DNA of 64,000 nt from Plantactinospora soyae (GTDB lineage Bacteria > Actinomycetota > Actinomycetes > Mycobacteriales > Micromonosporaceae), in the NCBI RefSeq assembly GCF_014874095.1, contig NZ_JADBEB010000001.1:6386001-6450000 (forward strand), written 5' to 3'. The position numbers and the translations under genes were made by a program. This document shows, one piece after another, positions 8,876-17,545 of this stretch. Under the pieces are notes generated by a model. That model made no database searches. It saw only the letters and a program-made list of their open reading frames with translations, and had not been told where the DNA came from. Each line of letters begins with the position of its first letter. Positions within the stretch are counted from its first letter, which is position 1.

Positions 8876-10543
8876 CTACTTCGTCACGGTGATGACCGGA
8901 CTGGTGATCTTCTGGTTCTCGCTGGTCAGGTACACCACGTGGGTGGTGTTCTTCTTCGCCGAAGGTGGCAGCGCGAAGGTGTATTCGAGCCGGCCCAGTT
9001 CGTCGGCCTTCTTGTAGCCGATGAAGACGCCGTTCTTGCCGGCGCCGTCCTTGGTGCCGCGCAGGTAGACGGTGACTTCCTCACCCGGGTCGTAGCCGTA
9101 CGCGGAGACCTTGACCTTGCCCTTGGCCTCGACGATCGCCTTGTTGACCTTGGCCTGCTCGCCGACGGTGTTCTCCGGGGTACGGAGTTCGTTGACGGTA
9201 CGCTCGCCGGCCGCGTTCTTCCGGATGACGACGCCGTCGTGGTGCTGGCCGTTGGCGTAGCGGGCCTCGTAGCGGATGCTGTCGCCGGTGACGTCGATCA
9301 GCTGGTAGAGCTGCTTGTCCTCGGCCTTGCTCATGATGTCCGCGCCGTTGTCGGTCCAGACCGAGCCGTCGACCTCGTACATCTTGCCGCCGGACACCGA
9401 CACCGCGTAGACGGTGCTGTCGTGCACGGAGAGCGACTTGCGGGAGGTGCCGACGCTACCCCGGCCGTAGCTGTGGTCGTGGCCCTGGAGGACCAGGTCG
9501 ACACCGTACTTCTCGAGCAGCGGTCCCCACTGCGCCCGGATCAGCGGGTTGTCCCGGCCCTCGGCGGTCGAGTAGACCGGGTGGTGGAAGGTCACCACCG
9601 TCCACTTGTTCGGGTTGTTCTTCAGCAGGCCCTCCAGCCACGCGGTCTGCGCGGCCATGATGTCGGGGATGCCCTGCACGTTGGTGTTCAGGCCGATGAA
9701 CCGGACGCCCTGGTAGTCGACCGTGTACGCGGTCCGGTCCAGCTCCGCCGGCCAGTCCGCCGGACCGTTGTCCGGGTACGGGAACTGCGGTGCCCAGAAC
9801 GAGGAGAGCGAACTGCCGCTGTACTCGTGGTTACCGGGGATCGAGATGTTGTTGATCTGGCCGTCGATGAAGCCGCCGGCCTGGTACCACTGGCCCCACT
9901 GCTCCTCGCTGTTCGCCGAGTCGATGAGGTCACCGGCGTTGACGATCATCTTGGCCTGCGGCCGGTCCGCGAATGCCTGCCGGAACACCCGGGGCACGGC
10001 GGAGTCGATGTAGTTCTGGGCGTCGCCGTAGTAGATGAACGAGAACGGCTCGGCGTCGGCGGTGGCCGTGGTGAAGTCGGTCCAGGCACTCCAGTTGGTG
10101 CCGTCGCCGACCCGGTAGGAGTAGCGGGTCCCGGGCTTGAGGCCGACGAACTCCGCGGTGTGGTAGGTCGAGGCGTACCCGAGGGAGGTGTTGACCGAGG
10201 TGGTCGACTTCGCCTTGACCGCCGAGACGGCGCCCTCGGGCGGCGCCACGCCGCCGAGCGCGGCGGGGGCCTCGAGGATCTCCGCCTGGGCCCACTCCGG
10301 GGTGGCCTCGGCGCGCCAGGTCACCCGCTGCGAGGTGGCCGGCGTGGTGGTGGGGGTCAGGATGATGCGGTCCGGCATCGGCGACGGCCGGTGGATCTCG
10401 GCCGCGGGGTACTTGCCCGGCGCGGCGTCACCGAACGCCACCGGGCTCAAGGCGAAGCCACCGACGAGCATCGCCGCGGCACCGATCGCCGTCAGCTTCG
10501 CCCGCCGGGAACCCACGATCCAGGGTCTCTTGACGTTACTCAA
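8876..10543 (-). CDS. Secreted purple acid phosphatase-like metallophosphoesterase
   Basis: Exported phosphoesterase of the calcineurin/purple acid phosphatase type. A signal peptide (about residues 1-40) is followed by a fibronectin-III-like domain (about 55-165). The catalytic domain carries the metal-binding motifs GDAQ, GDLID, GNHE, FHHP and GHDHSYGR in the right order. The last 90 residues look like an Ig-like beta domain. Translation appears to start at a TTG at 10543, behind AGGTGA at suitable spacing; no ATG or GTG gives a signal peptide as good. The gene is monocistronic with its own terminator. It probably releases phosphate from organic esters outside the cell. I looked for PHO boxes upstream and did not find a clear one. 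Confidence 0.88.
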   Translation of the reverse strand: MSNVKRPWIVGSRRAKLTAIGAAAMLVGGFALSPVAFGDAAPGKYPAAEIHRPSPMPDRIILTPTTTPATSQRVTWRAEATPEWAQAEILEAPAALGGVAPPEGAVSAVKAKSTTSVNTSLGYASTYHTAEFVGLKPGTRYSYRVGDGTNWSAWTDFTTATADAEPFSFIYYGDAQNYIDSAVPRVFRQAFADRPQAKMIVNAGDLIDSANSEEQWGQWYQAGGFIDGQINNISIPGNHEYSGSSLSSFWAPQFPYPDNGPADWPAELDRTAYTVDYQGVRFIGLNTNVQGIPDIMAAQTAWLEGLLKNNPNKWTVVTFHHPVYSTAEGRDNPLIRAQWGPLLEKYGVDLVLQGHDHSYGRGSVGTSRKSLSVHDSTVYAVSVSGGKMYEVDGSVWTDNGADIMSKAEDKQLYQLIDVTGDSIRYEARYANGQHHDGVVIRKNAAGERTVNELRTPENTVGEQAKVNKAIVEAKGKVKVSAYGYDPGEEVTVYLRGTKDGAGKNGVFIGYKKADELGRLEYTFALPPSAKKNTTHVVYLTSENQKITSPVITVTK

Positions 10544-10812
10544 CGAGAGTCACCTTTCAGGTGATAGTGAACTGTGCCCCCGGTCGTCGGCCGACCGGTG
10601 AGCCAAGCGCATTCACCCAGAGATGATCAAAGAGTGATCGGCGGTTGACTGACCAGGAGGTGAACTGCTGGCCCCGCTCGGGTCATCCGCCGAGCCTTCA
10701 CCGCGTGGCGGTCGGCCGGCCATCCGGTGGTGCCCGCTCGTTCACCCCGGCCGACCTAGCATGCCGACGTCGCGTCCACGCCGGTCGCCGTCCGCCGAGA
10801 GTTCGGAGCATG

Positions 10813-11295
10813 ATGAACCTGCCGTCCCGCCGCTGGGCGGTGGCCGCCACCGTCGGCACCCTCGCGGCGATATCCGCGATCGACCCGACGGTCTCGCCGC
10901 CGCAGGCCAAGGACGACACCTTCATCAGTGCGCAGACGGGCGGAATCCTCAACATCGAGGGCGGCGAGTGCTTCGCCGATCCGGCGTACTCGCGGCAGGC
11001 GGCCGAGGTGGTCGTCCGGTACGAGCCCTGCGAGGAGGGCGCGGACAACCAGTCGTACGGCTTCCTGCGTGCCGCCGACGGGCCGTGGCAACGCCCGGAG
11101 CTGGCATCGTTCGCCTGGCAGGGCTGTGGGGACTTCTTCGAACGGCGCTGGCCGGACCGGTCCGGCGGCAGACTGGACTTCTATCCGATCCTGCCGACCG
11201 AGCAGACCTGGGCCGACGGCGACCGGATGGTGATGTGCGTCGTCTACCGTCCGCGCGGCCGGCTCACCGACTCGGTGCTGCCGCAGCTGCGCTGA
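10813..11295 (+). CDS. Septum_form-like secreted protein
   Basis: Small exported protein (160 aa) with an N-terminal hydrophobic helix and a domain resembling the actinobacterial Septum_form family: GGECFADP near the start, then spaced Cys residues (YEPCEEG, GCGDFF, MCVVYRP) likely to form disulfides. Members of this family are named after a putative role in septum formation, but the function is not well established. ATG codons at 10810 and 10813 are both possible; GGAG at 10805 favours the second. The last codons (SVLPQLR and stop) fall inside a 34-base tandem repeat that continues past the stop, so the C-terminus sits in a recently duplicated segment. Confidence 0.72.
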   Translation: MNLPSRRWAVAATVGTLAAISAIDPTVSPPQAKDDTFISAQTGGILNIEGGECFADPAYSRQAAEVVVRYEPCEEGADNQSYGFLRAADGPWQRPELASFAWQGCGDFFERRWPDRSGGRLDFYPILPTEQTWADGDRMVMCVVYRPRGRLTDSVLPQLR

Positions 11296-11371
11296 GCCCC
11301 CCTTCTCGGTGCTGCCGCAGCCGCGCTGAGCCCCCCTTCTCGGTGCTGCCGCAGCTGCGCTGAGCCCCCTT
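11271..11371 (+). repeat. Three tandem copies of a 34-base unit spanning a stop codon
   Basis: Units begin at 11271, 11305 and 11339. They are nearly identical: one C/T difference in copy 2 and one C fewer in copy 3. The first copy contains the end and stop codon of the Septum_form-like gene; the other two are untranslated. The unit carries GCAGCTGC, a small palindrome, and a C-run. It occupies the gap between two convergent genes, so it might also act at transcript ends. Confidence 0.85.
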
Positions 11372-11375
11372 CTCG

Positions 11376-12164
11376 TCAGGCGCGTAGACCACCGTCGACC
11401 GGCAGGCAGACGCCGGTGACGAAGGAGGCACGGTCGCTGAGCAGCCAGGCGGCAGCCTCGGCGATCTCGTCCGGTTCGGCGGCCCGGCGTAGCGGGGTGA
11501 GCGAGTTGAGCCGGTCGACGGCGGCGGGCTCCTCCTCCGCCCAGGTGCGGATCACACCGGTCATCGTGGTGCCGGGCGCGATCGCGTTCACCCGGATGCC
11601 CTCCGGGCCGTGCTCGACCGCCGCCGTCTCGGTGAGGCTGTTGACCGCCCGCTTCGCCGCGGCGTACGGCCCCAGTCCCGGCGAGCCCCGGAAACTGCCG
11701 ACGCTGCTGTTGTTGACGATCGCCCCGGTTCCGGCGGTCGCCCGGATGGCCCGGATCTCGGCGGTCATGGAGAGGAAGACACCCTTGTAGTTGACGGTGG
11801 TGACCAGGTCGAAGTTCTGCTCCGTCCCACTCACCAACGGGCTGTGCGGCACCGACACACCCGCGTTGTTGAAGGCCACGTCAATCCGGTTGTGCAGCCG
11901 GATGACGGTGTCGACGGCAGCCTGGATGCTGGCCGCGTCGGTGAGGTCGGTGAGCACGTAGTCGGCCGTACCGCCGGCGCTCCGGATCTCGTCGACCACG
12001 TCGGCGAGTTGGGACTCCGTCCGCGCGGCCAGCACCACCGCGGCGCCCTCCCGGGCGAACAGCCGGGCCGCCGTGGCGCCGATGCCCCGGCCCGCGCCGG
12101 TGATGAACGCGACCTTGTCACTGAGCAAGCCGGGTCGGGCGCCGACGGCCTTCGAACCTGTCAT
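11376..12164 (-). CDS. Short-chain dehydrogenase/reductase (SDR)
   Basis: Classical SDR oxidoreductase, 262 aa. It has the cofactor motif TGAGRGIG near the N-terminus, the structural NNAG, the catalytic Ser region NNSSVGSF, and YAAAK with catalytic Tyr and Lys. The C-terminal SFVTGVCLPVDGG is typical of the family. AARTE after the second beta strand fits either NAD or NADP. Several in-frame starts lie close together (12164, 12173, 12179, 12182); the ATG at 12164 has GAGG nine bases upstream. It lies 63 bases after the glycogen-debranching-like gene on the same strand, although a short hairpin lies between them. The substrate cannot be inferred. Confidence 0.88.
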   Translation of the reverse strand: MTGSKAVGARPGLLSDKVAFITGAGRGIGATAARLFAREGAAVVLAARTESQLADVVDEIRSAGGTADYVLTDLTDAASIQAAVDTVIRLHNRIDVAFNNAGVSVPHSPLVSGTEQNFDLVTTVNYKGVFLSMTAEIRAIRATAGTGAIVNNSSVGSFRGSPGLGPYAAAKRAVNSLTETAAVEHGPEGIRVNAIAPGTTMTGVIRTWAEEEPAAVDRLNSLTPLRRAAEPDEIAEAAAWLLSDRASFVTGVCLPVDGGLRA

Positions 12165-12192
12165 GGACTTCATCCTCATCACGCGACGACGA

Positions 12193-12218
12193 CCCGGGGT
12201 ACGACGAGTGCCCCCGGG
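12193..12218 (-). terminator. Short GC hairpin between debranching-like gene and SDR gene
   Basis: A 7-bp perfect stem (12193-12199 with 12212-12218) with a 12-base loop, ten bases past the debranching-like stop codon. It may terminate or attenuate transcription into the SDR gene. Confidence 0.45.
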
Positions 12219-12227
12219 GGGTTCCGG

Positions 12228-14387
12228 TCAGTCCGAGAGCCATACGTCTCCCCGGGTACCGCTGGCCTCCAGGTCCCAACGCTGGCCGAAGGCCTGCAGG
12301 TGGAGGAGTCCGACCCGGCCGAATTCCGGGGGCAGGCAGGGGTTCAGGACGAGCCGACCGTCCCGGGCGTCCAGACCGAGCAGGGTCCGCAGGAAGAGCA
12401 TCGGTGCGGCGCTCGCCCACGCCTGCGGCGTACAGGCGGTCGGGTACGGCACCGGCTTGCGTCCGTACGACCGGTCGTATCCGGCGAACGCCTCGGGCAG
12501 CCGGTGTTCGGAGAAGTCGGCGGCCTCCATCATCCCGACGATGATCCGGGTGGCTTCCGCCTGGAATCCGTACCGGCTCAACCCGTGCGCGATCAGCGAG
12601 TTGTCGTGCGGCCAGACCGTGCCGCTGTGATAGCCGATCGGATTGTAGCAGATGTCGCCGGTGGACGTGGTCCGGACGCCCCAGCCGGAGAACATGTGAT
12701 CGGACAGCAACTGGTCGGCGAGGATCCTGGCGCGTTCCGGCGGCACGATCCCGCTCCAGAGCAGCTGCCCCATGTTGGAGGTCATCGAGTCGATCGGGCG
12801 CTTGTCGCCGTCGAGGCCGACGGCGTAGTAGCCGCCCCGCTTGTCGATCCAGAAGTCCTGGTTGAAGCGCTGCTGGAGCCGGTCTGCCTCGGCGCGCAGC
12901 CGCTCGGCGAGTTCCGGATCCGCCAGCGGCCCGTCGGCGAGTTCGGCGACCCGCAGCTTCGCGTCGTAGGTATAGCCCTGGACCTCGCAGGTCGCGATCG
13001 GCAACACCGGGATCGTGCCGTCGGAGTAGGCGATCCCGTCGGCCGAGTCCCGCCAGCAGTGGTTGCCGAGCCCCTGCGGGGAGCGGGTGGCGTACTCGAC
13101 GTATCCGTCGTTGTCCAGGTCACCGTAGTGGTCGATCCAGCGCACCGCGGCGTACACGTTGTCGCGGTACTGCCGGACGAAGTCGTCGTCGCGCGTCCAG
13201 CGCCAGTACTCGGAGAGCAGGATCAGCCACAGCTGGGTCGCGTCGGAGGTGCCGTAGTACGGGTTGTGCGGCTTCTCGCCGGTCCGGGTCAGCTCGCCGC
13301 TGCGTATCTCGTGGAGGATCTTGCCGGGCTCCTCGTCCCGGAAGTCGTCCAGCTTCGTGCCCTGGTAGTTGGCGAGCATCCGGATGGTGCCGCGGGCCAG
13401 GCGCGGTCCGAAGCAGACCGTCTGGTACGCGGTCAGCAACGAGTCGCGGCCGAAGATGGTGAGGAACCAGGGCAGCCCGGCGGCCGGCAGCACGATCGTC
13501 TCGTTGCCCACCCGCTGCGCGATCCGGAGGGCGACCAGGTCCAACTTGGACTTCTCCAGCACCCGGTTGATCAGATCGGATTCGACGGCCTGGATGGGGC
13601 AGTCGCTGTGCCAGGCCACCGTGGGATCCTGGCCGACCAGGTCGAACCCCTTGCCGAACTGGCGATGCAGCGATGGCATCTCGTTGGGCCTGCGGGGCAG
13701 TGCGACGGTCAGCTCGGCCCGCCACTTGAGTCCGGGCTCCAGCCGGAGGTCCCAGATCAGGTCGTTCTCCTCCACCCGGTCCGCCGGAGGCGATGCCTTG
13801 ATGTCGGTGACGGCCTCGAAATCGTCGTTTCGGTAGGTGAAGGTGAGGCCCGAGCCGTCCGTGGAGTGGTTGCGGGTGATGTTGGTTGAGCGGTCCCGTA
13901 CGCACTGCTTGATCTCGAAAAGGTCCGCGAAGTCGGTACCCACCCGCAGGCGCAGCTGCACCGACTGCACCTCGTTCGCGAAGCACTCCAGCTCGATGCG
14001 CTCCTGCATGGCCTCGCTGATGAAGCGCTGCCGGCGGACCCCGACACTGTTCGTGGGAACGTGTGGCAGGTCCGCGTTGGTGAGGAAGAAGGCCGCCGAG
14101 TCGTCGTCGATGGTGCCGGAGCTGAGCAGGAGCAACGAGGCACCGCCGAGGGTCAGCTCCCACTGGCTGAGCAGTCGGGTGTCGTCGTGCACCAGGCCAC
14201 CGATCGTGCCGACCGGCACGTCTCCGGTGGCGTTGCTGACCATGAACGATCGGCCCTCCACCACCGCGACGGCGTCCGGGCCCAGTTCGGGCGGCTGGGT
14301 ACGTTGGACCGAACTCGGAGTGTCGGCGCTGACCGCGAGACCCGGAGTCGGGTCGGCCGGGGTGGGACGCCGGACAACATTCGTCAC
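12228..14387 (-). CDS. Glycogen debranching-like amylo-alpha-1,6-glucosidase
   Basis: Cytoplasmic glycosidase of the type with an N-terminal bis-domain (GDE_N_bis) and a C-terminal (alpha/alpha)6 barrel. The N-terminal third contains GTIGGLVHDDTRLLSQWELTL-type sequence seen in this family. The barrel carries FLTIFGRDSLLTAY, YYGTSDATQLW and YHSGTVWPHDNSLIA, which match catalytic-barrel motifs of amylo-alpha-1,6-glucosidase-like proteins. No signal peptide is seen. Start is the GTG at 14387 after AAAGGGG; a longer open frame upstream reads Arg-rich and is not convincing. The usual role would be removal of alpha-1,6 branches from glycogen or related oligosaccharides, but several members have unknown substrates. 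Confidence 0.85.
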   Translation of the reverse strand: MTNVVRRPTPADPTPGLAVSADTPSSVQRTQPPELGPDAVAVVEGRSFMVSNATGDVPVGTIGGLVHDDTRLLSQWELTLGGASLLLLSSGTIDDDSAAFFLTNADLPHVPTNSVGVRRQRFISEAMQERIELECFANEVQSVQLRLRVGTDFADLFEIKQCVRDRSTNITRNHSTDGSGLTFTYRNDDFEAVTDIKASPPADRVEENDLIWDLRLEPGLKWRAELTVALPRRPNEMPSLHRQFGKGFDLVGQDPTVAWHSDCPIQAVESDLINRVLEKSKLDLVALRIAQRVGNETIVLPAAGLPWFLTIFGRDSLLTAYQTVCFGPRLARGTIRMLANYQGTKLDDFRDEEPGKILHEIRSGELTRTGEKPHNPYYGTSDATQLWLILLSEYWRWTRDDDFVRQYRDNVYAAVRWIDHYGDLDNDGYVEYATRSPQGLGNHCWRDSADGIAYSDGTIPVLPIATCEVQGYTYDAKLRVAELADGPLADPELAERLRAEADRLQQRFNQDFWIDKRGGYYAVGLDGDKRPIDSMTSNMGQLLWSGIVPPERARILADQLLSDHMFSGWGVRTTSTGDICYNPIGYHSGTVWPHDNSLIAHGLSRYGFQAEATRIIVGMMEAADFSEHRLPEAFAGYDRSYGRKPVPYPTACTPQAWASAAPMLFLRTLLGLDARDGRLVLNPCLPPEFGRVGLLHLQAFGQRWDLEASGTRGDVWLSD

Positions 14388-14590
14388 GGCAGCCCCTTTA
14401 CCGGACGAGAAGCATGGCCATCCTGTCGCTCGCCAGCCTAGGCAGTTCCGGCCCGGCGGCGGTGCTGAATCCGGGAACCCGGGCCCCGAAAGGCGCAGGT
14501 CGGAGCGGGATGCGGTTTCCTCGGCCCGGACAGGCATGGTGGGGGCGGCGGCGGGCAGGAGGGGGTGGAGCAGTAGGCGAGGAGGACGGG

Positions 14591-15034
14591 ATGCGGGACG
14601 TCGAACTGGCCGACAGCGGCCGACGGGTCGTGGTGATCGCGGTGGAGCGGGGCGAGGAGGCGGTCGCCGCCGTGAACGAGGTGGCCCGGCGCCGGGGGAT
14701 CCGCGCGGCGGAGGTCACCGCCGTGGGCGGCTTCCAGGACGCAGAGGTCGGCTACTTCGACCGGGAGGCCCGGGAGTACGTTCCCATCCCGGTGTCGGAA
14801 CAGGTCGAGGTCCTCTCCCTGGTCGGCGACATCGCCGAGGTGGACGGGGAGCCGGCGCTGCACGTGCACGCCGTACTCGGTCGTCGGGACGGCAGCACGG
14901 TCGGCGGTCACCTGCGCCGTGGCGAGGTGTGGCCCACCCTGGAGGTGGTCGTCACCGAGGTCGCGGCGGCGCTGGCCAAACGGGTCGATCCGGAGACCGG
15001 GGTGGCATTGCTGACCGGGACCGCCCGGACCTGA
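14591..15034 (+). CDS. PCC/DUF296-domain protein
   Basis: A single PCC (plants and prokaryotes conserved) domain of 147 aa. Visible features are RRRGIRAAEVTAVGGFQDAEV, LVGDIAEVDGEPALHVHAVL and the His-containing GGHLRRGEVWPTLEVVV, which carry the conserved His residues that bind a metal in structures of this fold. Bacterial members are small soluble trimers with no settled function. The ATG at 14591 follows GGAGGACGGG; upstream in-frame residues are low complexity. It is divergent from the debranching-like gene, with a 203-base gap that shows no clear operator. Confidence 0.85.
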   Translation: MRDVELADSGRRVVVIAVERGEEAVAAVNEVARRRGIRAAEVTAVGGFQDAEVGYFDREAREYVPIPVSEQVEVLSLVGDIAEVDGEPALHVHAVLGRRDGSTVGGHLRRGEVWPTLEVVVTEVAAALAKRVDPETGVALLTGTART

Positions 15035-15144
15035 CCGCAGGTCGCTCGGGACGAGCCTCCTCTGTGGACGCCTTGCGTCGATGATCCACGATGTCGTTAC
15101 CGGCTCGAGACGCCGGTGACAGAGTCGTCGACGGAAGGACGTCC

Positions 15145-16224
15145 GTGGAAAATTCCAGAGTAGATCCCATCCCGGCCCCGAGAGCCGGCGGTGGAGCGCT
15201 GTCCCGGCGGCACATGCTGCGTACCGGAGCGGTGGCGGCCGGCGGTGCGCTGCTGGTCGGCGCGGCCGGTACGGCGGCGGAGGCGGCGCCGCGTCGTGGC
15301 GGAACGCCGCTGCGTGCCCGGGCGTTGGTCCCCGGCGACCGGGTCCGCGTCGTGTCGCCCGGCAGCACTCCGGATCCGGTCCTGATGAACCGGGGAATGG
15401 AGATCCTGCGGAGCTGGGGCCTGGAGGTGGAACTCGGGCAGCACGTCTTCACCAGGTACGGCTACCTCGCCGGCACCGACGCCCAGCGGCTGGCCGACCT
15501 GAACGACGCGCTGAACGACCCGGATGTCCAGGCGGTCTTCGCGGCCCGTGGCGGGTACGGCACCCAGCGGATCGTCGACCAGATCAAGGTCGCCGGTATC
15601 CGCCGCAGCCCGAAGGTGGTGGTCGGATTCAGCGACATCACCAGTATCCACGGCAAGCTGTGGCGCGACACCGGACTGGTGACGTTCTACGGCCCGATGG
15701 TCAACTGGACCGACAGCCGGACCGGGCCGGACTCGGCCGAGGCGCTGCGCCGGGCGGTCATGACCACCGCCCCGGTCGTCGTTCAGCGGGATCCGGCCGA
15801 GACCGCGGCTCCGGTCATGGTGCCGGGTCGGGCCAGCGGCCGGCTGCTGGGCGGCTGCCTGACGCTGCTGTCCACGTCGCTGGGCGCGGGTGACGCCCCG
15901 GACTTCGACGACGCGATCCTGTTCTTCGAGGACGTGGACGAGGCGCCGTACAGCATCGACATGATGCTGACCGAGTTGCGCCGGGTGGGCGTGCTGCGCC
16001 GGGTCGCCGGTGTGGCCATCGGTCAGATCACCAACAGCGTCGGCGAGCCCGGCGAGTGGGACGCGGCGGCGGTGCTGAAGGACCGTCTCTACGACCTTGG
16101 CGTACCGGTGCTGGGTGGGCTTCGACTCGGGCACGGCAACGGGCAGCTCACCGTTCCGCTCGGCGCCCGGGCCACGATCGACGCCCAGGCCGGGACCCTG
16201 ACCGTGGAGCCCGGCGTCAGCTGA
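15145..16224 (+). CDS. Tat-exported LD-carboxypeptidase (peptidase S66 family)
   Basis: Serine peptidase of family S66, which includes LdcA (trims the tetrapeptide stem of peptidoglycan) and MccF (cleaves microcin C-type nucleotides). The N-terminus has a twin-arginine signal (SRRHMLRTGAVAAGG). The nucleophile Ser lies in VGFSDITS, preceded by AARGGYGTQR; the Glu and His parts of the triad are in FFEDVDEAPYSID and LRLGHGNG. Start is set at the GTG at 15145, behind GGAAGGA. Export through Tat suggests work on cell-wall material rather than intracellular detoxification. It is monocistronic and ends at a bidirectional hairpin. Confidence 0.87.
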   Translation: MENSRVDPIPAPRAGGGALSRRHMLRTGAVAAGGALLVGAAGTAAEAAPRRGGTPLRARALVPGDRVRVVSPGSTPDPVLMNRGMEILRSWGLEVELGQHVFTRYGYLAGTDAQRLADLNDALNDPDVQAVFAARGGYGTQRIVDQIKVAGIRRSPKVVVGFSDITSIHGKLWRDTGLVTFYGPMVNWTDSRTGPDSAEALRRAVMTTAPVVVQRDPAETAAPVMVPGRASGRLLGGCLTLLSTSLGAGDAPDFDDAILFFEDVDEAPYSIDMMLTELRRVGVLRRVAGVAIGQITNSVGEPGEWDAAAVLKDRLYDLGVPVLGGLRLGHGNGQLTVPLGARATIDAQAGTLTVEPGVS

Positions 16225-16294
16225 CCGACACCTACGCTGGCATCGCACCGAACTGACGCCGGAGCACAGGTAACCGACCCGGGAGAAAGCAGGG

Positions 16295-16325
16295 GGCTGC
16301 TCTCGCCGACACGGTGAGGGCAGCC
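16295..16325. terminator. Bidirectional hairpin between LD-carboxypeptidase and formyltransferase genes
   Basis: A 10-bp stem with one G-T pair (16295-16304 with 16316-16325) encloses an 11-base loop. An outer pair of arms, CCCGGGAG at 16278-16285 and its complement at 16325-16332, can extend or compete with it. It sits between two convergent genes and should end both transcripts. Confidence 0.72.
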
Positions 16326-16375
16326 TCCCGGGCTGGTGACTTTCCGTGCGGATGGCGGTGCTTCTCGGATGCGGC

Positions 16376-17335
16376 CTACAGGCGACCGTCGGGGTGGCGG
16401 GTCAGGTAGCCGCCCATGGTCCGGAAGTAGTCGGTCGCGGCGTGGTCCTGACCGTCGTCGGTGCGTACCCGGGTGATGGCCAGGCCGTGTTCGCGGCCGG
16501 TGCGCGCGTCGGGCCCGGCCACGATCACCACGCCGTCGCCCTCCCGGTAGAAGATCCGGCCTGGGGTGCCGCCGTACCGGTTCTGCGAGACCCGGGCGGC
16601 CAGGATCCGCAGCCGCCGGCCGTCGTGGTGGGTGAAGGCGTTCGGGTACGGGTCGGACTGCGCCCGGACCAGCCGCTCGATCTCGTCGACCGGCCGGGTC
16701 CAGTCGATCCGGATGTCCTCGACCGACCGCTTGTGGAAGAAGCTCGCCTTGGCCCGGTCCTGCTTCGGCCAGTCCGTCCGGCCGGACGCGATCAGGGCCA
16801 GCCCGTCCACGGTGATCGGGCCGAACAGCTCCAGCGTCCGGTGGAACAGGTCGGTGGCGGTGTCGGTCGGGCCGACCGGTACGGCGCGTTGCAGCACGAT
16901 GTCGCCCGCGTCGAGGGTGTCGTCCATCAGATGGGCGGTGACCCCGACCTCGCGCTCGCCGTTGAGCAGGGCCCAGATCAGCGGCGAGAAGCCGGCGTAC
17001 GCGGGCAGCAGCGAGTCGTGCACGTTCAGCGTCCCGCGCGGCGGCAGGTTGAAGATCTCCGGCGGGATCCAGGTACGCCAGTTGGTGGCGACGATGACGT
17101 CGGGCTCGGCCTGCCGGAGCCGCTCCATCAGCTCGGCGTCGCCCGGACGCTTGCGGATCAGCACGGGTACGTCGTGCTTCTCGGCCAGGTCGGCCACCGA
17201 GTCGTCCCAGATCTTCTCGTACGCGTTCTCGCTCTTCGGATGGGTGACGACGAGGCTGACCTCGTGCTCGGAGTTCAGCAGCGCCTCCAGGGTGCGATGC
17301 CCCCAGGTCTGATAGCCGAACATGACAACGCGCAT
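16376..17335 (-). CDS. Formyltransferase, predicted N5-hydroxyornithine formyltransferase of siderophore pathway
   Basis: 319-aa enzyme of the methionyl-tRNA formyltransferase fold. It has the hydroxymethyl/formyl-binding core with LNVHDSLLPAYAGFSP (catalytic His, then SLLP) and the Asp in DDTLDAGDIV; the C-terminal 110 residues form the second domain. It does not sit with a deformylase gene as housekeeping Fmt often does. It is divergent from an ornithine N5-monooxygenase gene across an iron box, like the CchA/CchB pair of the coelichelin pathway. The likely reaction is 10-formyl-THF plus N5-hydroxyornithine giving N5-formyl-N5-hydroxyornithine, a building block for the NRPS at 41-59 kb. The pathway assignment is inferred from context. 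Confidence 0.87.
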   Translation of the reverse strand: MRVVMFGYQTWGHRTLEALLNSEHEVSLVVTHPKSENAYEKIWDDSVADLAEKHDVPVLIRKRPGDAELMERLRQAEPDVIVATNWRTWIPPEIFNLPPRGTLNVHDSLLPAYAGFSPLIWALLNGEREVGVTAHLMDDTLDAGDIVLQRAVPVGPTDTATDLFHRTLELFGPITVDGLALIASGRTDWPKQDRAKASFFHKRSVEDIRIDWTRPVDEIERLVRAQSDPYPNAFTHHDGRRLRILAARVSQNRYGGTPGRIFYREGDGVVIVAGPDARTGREHGLAITRVRTDDGQDHAATDYFRTMGGYLTRHPDGRL

Positions 17336-17424
17336 CGACGCCTCTCCTCTTCGCCTCGCCCGCGGTCGCTTCCGTTCGCCGCGAGAGCAACTGCCAAGCG
17401 GTCCATATTGTCCTTGACCAGGGT

Positions 17425-17443
17425 GTAGGTTAGCCTAACCTAA
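17425..17443. promoter_or_regulatory. Iron box (DtxR/IdeR/DmdR-type) between formyltransferase and monooxygenase genes
   Basis: A 19-base site matches the consensus TTAGGTTAGGCTAACCTAA at 17 positions and is palindromic at all but one end position. It lies 89 bases from the formyltransferase start and 102 bases before the preferred monooxygenase start, so one bound repressor dimer pair could silence both genes when iron is plentiful. It directly touches an ATG at 17444, which argues against that codon as a start. Confidence 0.9.
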
Positions 17444-17545
17444 ATGCCACGGATGGTCGACCGTCCGCGCCAGCCGCACCGGGTCCGTACGGATCCAGTC
17501 CTCCACCAAGCCGGCCGACCGGCCCGGCAGACTGATGGGACAGGT

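Noticed and set aside
10544-10812. A PHO box upstream of the phosphatase-like gene
   Set aside because: GTTCACTATCACC-like bases occur near 10560-10575 on the minus strand, but a second direct repeat at the usual 11-base spacing is missing.
17444-17545. An upstream ATG that would lengthen the ornithine monooxygenase by 34 residues
   Set aside because: The ATG abuts the iron box and has no ribosome-binding site; the added residues are Arg/Pro-rich and precede the conserved start of the family.
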